Assembly (NCBI RefSeq): GCF_027923845.1
Contig: NZ_AP026933.1
Span: forward strand, 1,984,001-2,048,000
DNA length: 64,000 nucleotides
Direction: 5' to 3'
From: Spiroplasma ixodetis
Lineage (GTDB): Bacteria; Bacillota_I; Bacilli_A; Mycoplasmatales; VBWQ01
Shown piece by piece: positions 55,243 to 64,000 of this stretch (positions are counted from its first letter, which is position 1; every line of letters starts with the position of its first letter). The position numbers and the translations under genes are program-made. The notes under the pieces were generated by a model. The model was not told the origin of the DNA and did no database searches. It was given only the letters and a program-made list of their open reading frames with translations.

Positions 55243-55931
55243 ATGAAAAAAATATTGCAAATATTTTTGTTTTAGCAACACTGTTAGGTACAACTCCACA
55301 AATTAGTATCTTAACAACAGCAAATACTAAACTACACAATGAAAACAATTTACAAAAATGAATATCAACACCAGAAGATTTTGAATATATAGAAAAATAT
55401 TTTAATTTTAAAACTGAACAAGAAAAACAAGAATTAAAAGAAAATTTATTAACTGCTATTGGTTTAAAAAATGATGTAGTTGTATTTGATAAAACAAAAT
55501 TAAATGAAAAAAAATGAGATTTAAAAATTTATCAAATTATTACTAGTGATGAGTATTTAAAAACTTTAAACTGACTTTATAAAAACAAAATGCTAACTTT
55601 TGATAAACAAGAAAAAGCACATTTTAATTTCCCAAAAATAAAAAATCTAAAAATTGGTGGAATTTGATATGAAACATATTGATACTGATTTGGTTGAGCA
55701 AAATTGCATTTAAGTTCAAATAAAATTGAAGCATTTACTGATTTTGGAGAATCAACCACAGAAATTGCTGAGCAAATCATAGAAGCAGCACCTTATTTAG
55801 TACCCGTAGCACTAATTATTGCTAGCGTAATAACGACAAATGCAGCTATATTAAAATCTTATGATTATGGAAATGGTGCTTGGTTAGGTTTACTTTGATT
55901 TATACCAGATATGGGTTTTGGAAGTAATTAA
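55243..55931 (+). pseudogene. Secreted protein with hydrophobic C-terminus, frameshifted
   Basis: RBS AAGGGG and ATG at 55243; with one A restored in the A7 run the start becomes MKKNIANIFVLATLLGTTPQ, a signal peptide. The mature part (about 200 residues) has acidic/basic helices, then EIAEQIIEAAPYLVPVALII and a C-terminal KSYDYGNGAWLGLLWFIPDM GFGSN. The YGNG segment recalls pediocin-type peptides but this may be chance. Followed 12 bases later by a membrane protein gene. Unrecognised family. Confidence 0.5.
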
Positions 55932-55942
55932 GGGTGATTTAA

Positions 55943-56533
55943 GTGTTTAAAAGTCTATGAAAATATTTTAAAAATGATCCGTGTTGAAAAAATATAATGA
56001 AAATATGTATTATTTATTCTTGTATCGGTATTCTTACTTTTTGATTATGTTTTGCATTAATGTTGATAAGTAAATTAAATAATGCAGATAAAAAATTTAT
56101 TTCATATTCCATTTATGTTTTTGAAGCAGTTATTATTTCATATAGTTTAAGTATTTTTGTAATTAATAGTAATGAAATTCAACAACAAAAATATCGATTT
56201 TTATGATTATTTTTGTATTTTTTAGCATTAAATTCTTTTGGAATAATTAGTATTTTATTACTAATGAAAAAACAAAAAAACAAAAAAAATGATGTTGTAG
56301 CAATAAAAGAAACATCACAAATGATTAAAGTTGAAAAATGATTTATGTTATGAGCAATATATACATCAATTGCTATGATGATTTGTATTGTGACTATTCC
56401 ATTATCAATCATAAATTTAATTAACATCAAAAAAAACTGAAAAAAAAAAGAAATTGATATTAAAGAACTAAAAAAAAATGCTTATTTTAGTAGTGACTGA
56501 ACTTTAATACTTGCAAGCAAATTCGCTTTTTAA
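55943..56533 (+). CDS. Four-helix membrane protein, 196 aa
   Basis: GTG start at 55943 after AAGGGTGA; an ATG at 55997 is the alternative. Membrane segments near residues 20-45, 60-78, 90-110 and 135-160, with a basic loop KKQKNKKND. Coupled to the preceding secreted protein gene, suggesting a partner (transport or immunity), which is speculation. Terminator follows at 56543. Confidence 0.65.
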
Positions 56534-56542
56534 AAAAACTAT

Positions 56543-56569
56543 AAAAACACTCAAGTTTGAGTGTTTTTA
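56543..56569 (+). terminator. Rho-independent terminator
   Basis: AAAAACACTC AAGTTT GAGTGTTTTT. Confidence 0.85.
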
Positions 56570-56570
56570 T

Positions 56571-57490
56571 GGCTTTTCTCCCTTTATGTACTAATGCTGA
56601 GAAAAGCCTATCTACGAACTTCTCCCCACATTTTTAAATCAAACATAGCATTACAGTTTCAAAACTAGGTATCTTGTTGAATTTATATGCAGCTTCTTTA
56701 GCATATAAATGAACATGATGTTTTGCAACTTTGATATGTGTTTTAAATGTTCTTCTTATATGTTTTCAAACTGATTCAATTTGGTTGGTATTTACACCAA
56801 TTTTTGAAACATAGCCATCTTGATGGTTAACTGTTTCATGCTTAGTGAAAACTGATTTAAAATCGAAATATCCTTTTCAAGAATCAGTATATACAAGACA
56901 TTTTGAAGAAATGTGGTTTTTTGCAAACTGCAAAAGATTTTTACTCTTTGCGTTTTTCAATACTTTCACAATTAAATTATTGGTTGTTTTTTGATAAATG
57001 CCAACAATCAAGGTTTTATTCACCAAGGATCTTCCTTGTTTTTTAAAACCCATATGTGAAAGATACATTTCATCAATTTGCACTGTACCTTCAACAATAA
57101 ATTGAGGTTTTTGTTTTGCAATACGTGTTCTGATTTTATGAGTCATTCTTCAAGCAGTTTTCAAAGTCACTCCCAATTCTTTTGCAATATCTGTTGATAG
57201 AATTCCATGTTTGGTGTTTATTCATCTAAAGATAAGATAAAACCAAGATGTTAAAGATGTTTGTGACCTTGAAAATATGGTACCTGTGAGAATGCTAAAT
57301 GTTTGATTACATTTTAAACATCTCATTCTTTTTAAATCAAAAGTATTCAAATTAAAACTAAAACACCTAATACATTTGTTTTCTTTCAAATTTGCTATAT
57401 ATGCAAGACATTGCTGTTCAGTTTGAAAAGCATTGTTAAATTCATTCAGTTTCATTATTCCCTCCACAAGTACATGTGGGGAGAAGTCCG
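56571..57490 (-). mobile_element. IS1595-family copy 3 (920 bp)
   Basis: Full-length but 19 bases shorter in the terminal hairpin. No target duplication (GTTTTTAT left, TAATTTTT right), so flanks were rearranged. Confidence 0.85.
56634..57455 (-). CDS. IS1595-family transposase (copy 3)
   Basis: 273 residues, same zinc ribbon and catalytic blocks as 42710-43531 with a few substitutions; no stop or shift seen. Confidence 0.85.
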
Positions 57491-57591
57491 TAATTTTTAT
57501 TAATAGTAATTTCATCTAAAATTTCATTATTTCTTTCATATAATTTTATTGTATTTAAAATTTTTTCTTCAATAATATTTAAATTTTCTAA

Positions 57592-58454
57592 GAACCTGTT
57601 TAGAATCTTTTAGAAAATAAGGTAAAATTACTATATATTTTAAAATAAGAGGTATATATGCATAAAAATTATCCAAGTCATGTTACTAAAAAACAATTTG
57701 AGAACATAAAATCAACTTTAGAAAACAGCAAAAAGAAAACAAAACCAAGAAATTTAGATTTATATGAAGTGTTTTGTGCAGTTTTATATGTATTAAAAAG
57801 TGGTTGTCAATGAAGAATGTTACCAAAAAATTTTCCAAAATGACAAACTGTATATTATTATTTCCAAATTTGAAGTAAAAACAATGATAAAGAACCTAGT
57901 GTATTGCAATTAATTTTAAAAAAATTAGTTAAAAAGATTCGTATTAAGAATCATCGAAAAGAAAAAACTAGTTTTTGTATAATTGATTCGCAAAGTGTTA
58001 AAAATACAGATACTACTGAAAATAAAGGTTATGATGCTGGTAAAAAGATTTCAGGAATAAAACGTCATATTGCAGTTGATACGCAAGGTTTACCACATGC
58101 AATTTACATAACTACAGCAGAAAAAACAGATCGTAATAGTGCTATCATAATGATTAAAAGTGAAAAAGAAAATCTTTCTACAGTTCAAAAAATAATAGTA
58201 GATGCTGGCTATACTGGTGAAAAATTTGCTTCTGCAATCAAAACAATCATAAATGCAAATGTTGAAGTTGTAAAACGTAATGAATTACATTCTTTTGTAG
58301 TACTACCAAAAAGATGAGTTGTAGAACGAAGCTTTGCATGATTAGAAAAATGCAGAAGATTATGAAAAAATTGTGAAAGAAAACTAAATACTAGTTTACA
58401 AATGGTTGTTCTGTCCTTTATTTCAATTTTATTAAAAAGATTCTAAACAGGTTC
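57592..58454 (+). mobile_element. IS5-family copy 4
   Basis: 863 bp with TAA duplications at 57589-57591 and 58455-58457. Confidence 0.95.
57658..58446 (+). CDS. IS5-family transposase (copy 4)
   Basis: 262 residues, intact; one difference near the N-terminus (TKKQFEN for TKEQFEN) from copy 1. Confidence 0.9.
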
Positions 58455-58494
58455 TAAAATCATTTTTTTCTCCATATCTAAATAATTTTTATAC

Positions 58495-58800
58495 TTATAA
58501 TGACTGAATATGAATTTTTAAATCATTTTTATCATTATTATTTTGTGAATTTCTATTTATATTAATTATTTCTTTTTTTCAATGAATTGGTTTTAAATTT
58601 TCAACATTTATCTTCTGTTGTTGACATGCAATATCTGCTAATAGTTCTAAATTTTCTAAATTTTCTTGTTTATTTAACCATTTTTTTACCTTATCAAAAG
58701 AATTTAATTTTCGTTGTTCTTTTTCAATAAAATAAATTAATTTATTAAACTTTTTATTAAGAATTTTTTTTCAAATTATATTTTTCTTTTTATCTTTCAT
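58495..58800 (-). CDS. Hypothetical basic protein, 101 aa
   Basis: MKDKKKNIIWKKILNKKFNK … with RBS GAAAGGA. Helical, Lys-rich, one Cys. Upstream of the split fragment at 58475 by 19 bases, so probably one operon. Unrecognised. Confidence 0.6.
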
Positions 58801-58824
58801 CCAAACTATCCTTTCAAAATAAGA

Positions 58825-58857
58825 AACCTATTTTTAAAAAATAAAAAAATAGGTTTA
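58825..58857. terminator. Hairpin AAACCTATTTTT/AAAAATAGGTTT
   Basis: Twelve-base arms with A/T-rich loop; upstream of the hypothetical gene's RBS, probably ends transcription coming from the right or left. Confidence 0.55.
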
Positions 58858-58914
58858 AAACTATGTTAAGTTCATATATATTATATAAATTAAAAGTTAA
58901 TTTGTAAATAAAAA

Positions 58915-58938
58915 AGTTTCTAATTTTATTTAGAAACT
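58915..58938. terminator. Hairpin AGTTTCTAA/TTAGAAACT
   Basis: Nine-base arms, followed on the plus strand by AAATTTT; just before the IS3 left end. Confidence 0.55.
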
Positions 58939-59026
58939 AAATTTTAAGGATGGATGGGTTACACTTTATTGGACACTAATTACGTAGACAAGTGAACAAA
59001 TTTGTTAAAAGAAAGGAACTATAATT

Positions 59027-59305
59027 ATGACCAATATTAACTCATATACCGACGAATTTAAAAAGCAAATAGTAGCTTTATATCAAAGTGGTAAGTCATT
59101 GTCTTGTCTTGCTAAAGAATATAATGTTACAAGAGCAACTACTTATAAATGAATTAAACAATTTACTAATTCAGGTAGTTTTAAAATTAAAAATAATCTT
59201 TCAGATTTAGAAAAACAATTAATTCAAGCAAATAAAGAATTAAAACAGTTACGAATGGAAAATGATATTTTAAAGCAAGCAGCACTAATAATAGGCAGAA
59301 AATAG
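59027..59305 (+). CDS. IS3 orfA
   Basis: 92 residues: MTNINSYTDEFKKQIVALYQ, HTH CLAKEYNVTRATTYKWIKQF and a leucine-zipper-like LEKQLIQANKELKQLRMEND. RBS GAAAGGAA. Stop overlaps orfB, as usual for programmed -1 frameshifting. Confidence 0.85.
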
Positions 59306-60142
59306 AAATTATTACTAAAAATAAAGTTAAATATAAAATTCGCACAATGTGTCGTTTTTTAAAACTCTCTAAATCAACATATTATTTTAATTTAAAGAAA
59401 AAGAAAAAATTCAAAATAATATTTATGATGAAGCTGTTATTAGTGCTTTTAAAGAAAATAAAGAAGTTTATGGTACTAGAAGATTAAAAGTCATACTAGC
59501 AAACCAAGAAATTTATTTATCACGCAGAAAAATTAAAAAAATTATGAATAAGCATAATTTAATATCAAAATACACTAAATTATCATTCAAAAATCATCAT
59601 AATAAAGTCAATGATAGTCAAATTACCAATCTTGTTAATAGAGACTTTAATAATAGAATTAAAAATGAAGTTATTGTCAGTGATTTAACTTATGTTCAAG
59701 TTAATGGTAAATGAAACTATATTTGCCTATTAGTAGACCTGTACAACCGCGAAATTATTGGACATAGTGTTGGAGTTAAAAAGATGCATCATTAGTACAT
59801 CAAGCATTTATGCACTCAAATCGCTGTTTAAAAGATATTCAAATATTTCATAGCGATCGCGGTAATGAATTCAATAATAAAACTATTGATAAACTTTTAT
59901 TAGCATTCAATATTACCCGTTCTTTAAGCAAAAAAGGATGTCCTTATGACAATGCTGTTGCTGAAGCAACTTTTAAAACTTTCAAAACAGAGTTTATTAA
60001 TGATAAAAATTTTACATCATTAATCCAATTAAAATTAGAATTATTTGATTACATAAATTGATATAACAACATAAGAATTCACAGCACTCTAAACTACCTA
60101 ACTCCCGTTAAATATCATGAACAAATGTCTACCAAAAAATAG
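59306..60142 (+). pseudogene. IS3 orfB transposase, two frameshifts
   Basis: Catalytic VIVSDLTYVQVNGKW, HSDRGNEFNNKTIDKL and NAVAEATFKTFKTEF are present, but single-A losses at about 59393 and 59785 break the frame. Dead unless these are consensus errors. Confidence 0.85.
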
Positions 60143-60164
60143 TCCTAAAAAGGGTTGCCATTCC

Positions 60165-60503
60165 AAAGAAATTAATAATTTAACTGTTAAATTAAAATTA
60201 TTTAAGGCTTTTCTCCCTTTATGTACTATTTTTAAATCTTATCACATAAATGCTGAGAAAAGCCTATCTACGAACTTCTCCCCACATTTTTAAATAAAAC
60301 ATAGCATTACAGTTTCAAAACTAGGTATGTTATTGAATTTATATGCAGCTTCTTTTGCATATAAATGAACGAACTTCTCTCCACAAGTACATGTGGGGAG
60401 AAGTTCGTTATTTAATCCCGAAAATAACCAATTAATAGGAGAAAACAATGGAAAACAACAACAGACCACAAACCAAGTTTCCACAGAAACAGAAGCAAAC
60501 TAA
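60165..60503 (+). pseudogene. Phage 3 portal, C-terminal piece with a 202-bp insertion
   Basis: KEINNLTVKLKLF, then a short IS1595 derivative, then NPENNQLIGENNGKQQQTT up to its stop at 60503; matches the end of the phage 1 portal. The middle of the gene is lost. Confidence 0.8.
60206..60407 (-). mobile_element. Deleted IS1595 derivative (MITE-like, 202 bp)
   Basis: Retains both ends, including the GGCTTTTCTCCC hairpin end and the end CGAACTTCTCCCC, but the transposase is deleted. Exact 8-bp duplication TTATTTAA at 60198-60205 and 60408-60415; the empty site is present in the phage 1 portal gene near 13160. Confidence 0.9.
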
Positions 60504-60895
60504 ATTAAATCAAGCAGAAGTAGAAAATGATTATTTAATTGATAATATTCCTTATGACTTTACTAATATGATGAGTGCTACTAGTGACCCAGATATTAAT
60601 AGAGCATACGATGAATTTAAAAAAAGAACAATTTATATTTATGAAATTGAGCGTTTATTTAAAAATAATGAAAATAATAGTTTAAGATTTTCAGCAAATA
60701 CTATTAAAATTGGTTTTATTGATATTGATAAAGTATTAAAAACTATTGCTGCTGAAACATCAGATTTTACTATGCAATTAAATCAAAGAGCAAGTACTAA
60801 TATTAATGATAATACTATTGAATATAGTATGACTGATATTAAAAATTTAATATTTCAAGAAATAAATTTATTAAATCAATTTAAGTTATATGCTG
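60448..60895 (+). pseudogene. Phage 3: N-terminal part of the 671-aa virion protein
   Basis: 149 codons nearly identical to the start of 11108-13123 (MENNNRPQTKFPQKQKQTKL …), after TAGGAGAAAAC; cut off by an IS3 end at 60896. Confidence 0.85.
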
Positions 60896-61174
60896 AAATG
60901 GCAACCCTTTTTAGGACTATTTTTTGGTAGACATTTGTTTTTGATAATTAACTGGAGTTAAGTAGTTTAAAGTGGTGTGAATTCTTATGTTGTTATATCA
61001 ATTGATGTAATCAAATAATTCTAATTTTAATTGGATTAATGATGTAAAATTTTTATCATTAATAAATTCAATTTTGAAAGTTTTAAAAGTTGCTTCAGCA
61101 ACAGCATTGTCATAAGGACATCCTTTTTTTGCTTAAAGATCGATTAATATTGAATGCTAGTAAAAGTTTATCAA
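60896..61174 (-). mobile_element. IS3-family fragment (second type), 3' end
   Basis: Inverse of the end and C-terminal orfB region of the 59-kb IS3; identity fades near 61174. The 61175-61268 stretch beyond holds nothing recognisable. Confidence 0.8.
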
Positions 61175-61268
61175 TCATTTTATTAGATTTCTTGTATAAT
61201 AATAAGTGTTTGAATAATTAAAAGCGTTGGATTTAAACACATTCATATTCTTAAACATCGCTAAAAAC

Positions 61269-61304
61269 GCTGAATTATACTTGTAAGTGCAAGTATAATT
61301 CAGC
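61269..61304 (-). terminator. Terminator of the lipoprotein gene
   Basis: Perfect 15-bp stem GCTGAATTATACTTG/CAAGTATAATTCAGC; on the minus strand followed by GTTTTTAGC. Its 3' half and loop are identical to the right end of both IS30 copies. Confidence 0.75.
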
Positions 61305-61595
61305 ATTTTAAAAAAATATTTAATATATAAAATTAGTAATTTTTCAATTAAAAAACTACTAATTTTTGTATTATCTATCTTTAAGGTTTAATAATTTTTT
61401 TTAAATTATTATATTAACTTCAAACATTATTATTATCACCCTCTATTACCGCATAAGTTGGAGCAAAAGAATATGCTAAAGATAAAACATAACCATTAAA
61501 ATACATTCAAATATCAATAGTACCTAAAGACAAATTATCTATAATATATTTATTATTTTTTAATTTAGAATTTAATTGCGTGTTTTGTCATCTAA

Positions 61596-62458
61596 GAACC
61601 TGTTTAGAATCTTTTAGAAAATAAGGCAAAATTACTATATATTTTAAAATAAGAGGTATATATGCATAAAAATTATCCAAGTCATGTTACTAAAGAACAA
61701 TTTGAGAACATAAAATCAACTTTAGAAAACAGCAAAAAGAAAACAAAACCAAGAAATTTAGATTTATATGAAGTGTTTTGTGCAGTTTTATATGTATTAA
61801 AAAGTGGTTGTCAATGAAGAATGTTACCAAAAAATTTTCCAAAATGACAAACTGTATATTATTATTTCCAAATTTGAAGTAAAAACAATGATAAAGAACC
61901 TAGTGTATTGCAATTAATTTTAAAAAAATTAGTTAAAAAGATTCGTATTAAGAATCATCGAAAAGAAAAAACTAGTTTTTGTATAATTGATTCGCAAAGT
62001 GTTAAAAATACAGATACTACTGAAAATAAAGGTTATGATGCTGGTAAAAAGATTTCAGGAATAAAACGTCATATTGCAGTTGATACGCAAGGTTTACCAC
62101 ATGCAATTTACATAACTACAGCAGAAAAAACAGATCGTAATAGTGCTATCATAATGATTAAAAGTGAAAAAGAAAATCTTTCTACAGTTCAAAAAATAAT
62201 AGTAGATGCTGGCTATACTGGTGAAAAATTTGCTTCTGCAATCAAAACAATCATAAATGCAAATGTTGAAGTTGTAAAACGTAATGAATTACATTCTTTT
62301 GTAGTACTACCAAAAAGATGAGTTGTAGAACGAAGCTTTGCATGATTAGAAAAATGCAGAAGATTATGAAAAAATTGTGAAAGAAAACTAAATACTAGTT
62401 TACAAATGGTTGTTCTGTCCTTTATTTCAATTTTATTAAAAAGATTCTAAACAGGTTC
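61596..62458 (+). mobile_element. IS5-family copy 5
   Basis: 863 bp, TAA duplications at 61593-61595 and 62459-62461; opposite orientation to the lipoprotein gene. Confidence 0.95.
61662..62450 (+). CDS. IS5-family transposase (copy 5)
   Basis: 262 residues, intact, same catalytic blocks as copy 1. Confidence 0.9.
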
Positions 62459-64000
62459 TAAGACCTTTTTGCCCTAATTCATGACAATTAATTAATTCTA
62501 GTGAATCATTATTTTGAAAAAAACGATTCTTTTTTGCTAAATCAGTAGTTTTATCTTTTAAATATTTTAAAGTATCATTAAAATTATTATTTTCGTAAGC
62601 TTTAAAATCATTTTTATTCATTTTCATTGTAAAGTCACCTTCAAACTTACTGATAGTAAGACGATTGTTTCAAATACCATCTTTAGAACAAAATTTGGCT
62701 AATTTATCAGCAGTATTATTAATTCGATCTTGTATTGACATAGTATCGCGGATGACAACAGGAATTTTAATAGGGTCTAATGTTAAATTATGATATGTTC
62801 AACTATTAATTTCAAATTCTCCAAACAAACTTACTTTATCTAGATCTGAAATAATTTTGTTTCTATATTTTCAATTTTCAAATTTATTTTGAAAGGTTTG
62901 TGCATATGAATTAGCTTTATTAGTAAAAATTGATTTAACATCAGAACCTGATTGATTTAAAAATACTTTTTGTGCCATACTTTGAAAATCATTTTGTGTT
63001 TCTTTAGTGACACTTCAATTATTATTATTATTATTTGGCAATTGATAATTATGAAATTTCGTTTGATGACGAGCAATAAACTTAGCTCCCAATTTTGTTT
63101 TTATTTTTTCTAAAATCTTTTCTTTTAACTCATTACTATTTCATCATTTTGAAATATTTCATTTTAAATCTAAAGTAGTTTCGACAATATAATCTTTTAA
63201 ACTATCTTCAATTTTGCTTGCTACTTTTTCAATTACGCCTTCAGTATTAGCATTTTGATTAATAAAGTTTATATCAAAAAAATCTATACTTAATTCACGA
63301 TCTAATGTATTACCATCAAAATCTTTTCATTTTAAATCAAATTTTAGGCTTGATTTTAGAAGATTTCAAGATTCAATTTGATACTTTTCTTTATTATAAT
63401 CATCCATCCCAAAAGCATTATTATTTTTTCATTCATTAAATTCAACTTTAGTAATTTTTGATTTATCAGTATTTAATTTTAAAATTTCATTAATATTAAT
63501 ACCAGAAAATAATGATTTTAAATTAGAATCATTACGTAGTTCAGAACCAAAATTACTAATGTTTTCTTTAATTACGTCATAAAAATGTTTAGTTAAATCT
63601 TGATTAGTAATTTCTTGATTATCAGGAATATTATTAATTTGATTTAATAGTTCTTGTCCAGAACTAGCAAAGTTATCTGGTCTTAAAATATTTTTTTTCT
63701 CTTTTATTAGATCCCCAAATAAACTGTTAACTTTTTCTTCTGCTATTTTTAATAAATCAGTATCACTCTGTTCTTTACCATGCTCTTCTGGTATTGGTTC
63801 ATCATTATTTCCGCCACAAGCAATAATATTTGTAGTAGCAGTAGTACTTAAAATTATTGCCCCCAAAATACTTAATAATTTTTTCATAATTTATACCCCC
63901 ATAAATAAATCTTTTTATATAATTAAATATATTCAATACAACTATTATTGACATTAGTAATAAAAATGATTATTTTTTGTTTTAAAACATAATATTATTA

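Larger units (their letters stand above)
57491..58475 (-). pseudogene. Gene fragment split by IS5 and IS1595 (possibly UPF0236 N-terminus)
   Basis: Joining across IS5 copy 4 gives MEKKMILENLNIIEEKILNT, then IKLYERNNEILDEITINKN, before the IS1595 copy cuts it. The helical start resembles N-termini of UPF0236 proteins, which would make it phage 3's transposase, but the conserved blocks are gone. Confidence in identity is low; the reading frame restoration is clear. Confidence 0.45.
58952..60164 (+). mobile_element. IS3-family element, second type (about 1.2 kb)
   Basis: Left end GGATGGGTTACACTTTATTGG and inverse right end GGAATGGCAACCCTTTTTAGG match imperfectly. No clear target duplication. 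The right flank is phage 3 portal sequence. Left boundary uncertain by a few bases. Confidence 0.75.
61414..63887 (-). pseudogene. Lipoprotein, about 535 aa, split by IS5 copy 5
   Basis: Signal peptide MKKLLSILGAIILSTTATTN then lipobox IIACGG. The mature protein is helical and Asn/Lys-rich; no enzymatic motif. It reads to GQKGL at 62459, then, after removing 61596-62458 and one TAA, continues RWQNTQLNSKLKNNKYIIDN and ends NNNVWS. Surface lipoproteins of this kind are common in Spiroplasma; function unknown. RBS GGGGGT. Confidence 0.85.

Overview
The window reads as AT-rich mollicute DNA, most likely Spiroplasma (citri-clade relatives are a guess). UGA must be tryptophan: nearly every long gene (smpB-linked transporter, portals, terminases, transposases) is open only if TGA is read as Trp, and it falls where families have Trp. 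Ribosome-binding sites are AAAGGAG-like. No tRNA, rRNA or CRISPR array was seen.

Layout. 1-3.1 kb is ordinary chromosome: a phosphoribosyltransferase-like gene, a hypothetical gene, smpB and a frameshifted MFS transporter. 3.2-7.25 kb is an IS graveyard (IS30, IS5, IS256 and IS1595 pieces) embedded in remnants of a tailed phage ('phage 3'). From 7,259 to 47,712 lies 'phage 1', bounded by inverted repeats starting GGGAGCGT. Inside one of its genes sits a second complete tailed phage, 'phage 2' (22,273-44,464), bounded by about 31-bp imperfect inverted repeats and a perfect 9-bp direct repeat CCATATTAC. Removing phage 2 and one repeat copy restores the host gene in frame. From 47,713 to about 60,900 phage 3 resumes, cut up by nested and recombined IS elements and interrupted by a secreted/membrane protein pair at 55-56.5 kb. 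The window ends with a large lipoprotein gene broken by an IS5 copy.

How the phages work together. Phages 1 and 2 encode HK97-type virion sets: large terminase, portal, scaffold-like and capsid proteins, fibre, and small membrane proteins. They also carry recombination genes: RecT, a PD-(D/E)XK nuclease and a RuvC-like resolvase in phage 2, a RuvC-like resolvase and a possible SSB in phage 1. No tyrosine or serine integrase is visible. Each phage instead has, next to one terminus, a gene of the UPF0236/ISLre2 transposase-like family. With terminal inverted repeats and a target duplication this suggests Spiroplasma tailed phages that integrate by DDE-type transposition and have inserted into one another (phage 2 into phage 1 into phage 3). 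That is the most interesting system here. Phage 2 also carries an apparent small RNA gene with its own promoter and terminator, and both phages have structured leaders between a terminus and the first early gene.

Decay. Many genes are broken by IS insertions with clean target duplications (TAA for IS5, 8 bp for IS256 and IS1595, 3 bp for IS3). Many others carry single-base losses in A/T runs, which could be real decay or consensus error.
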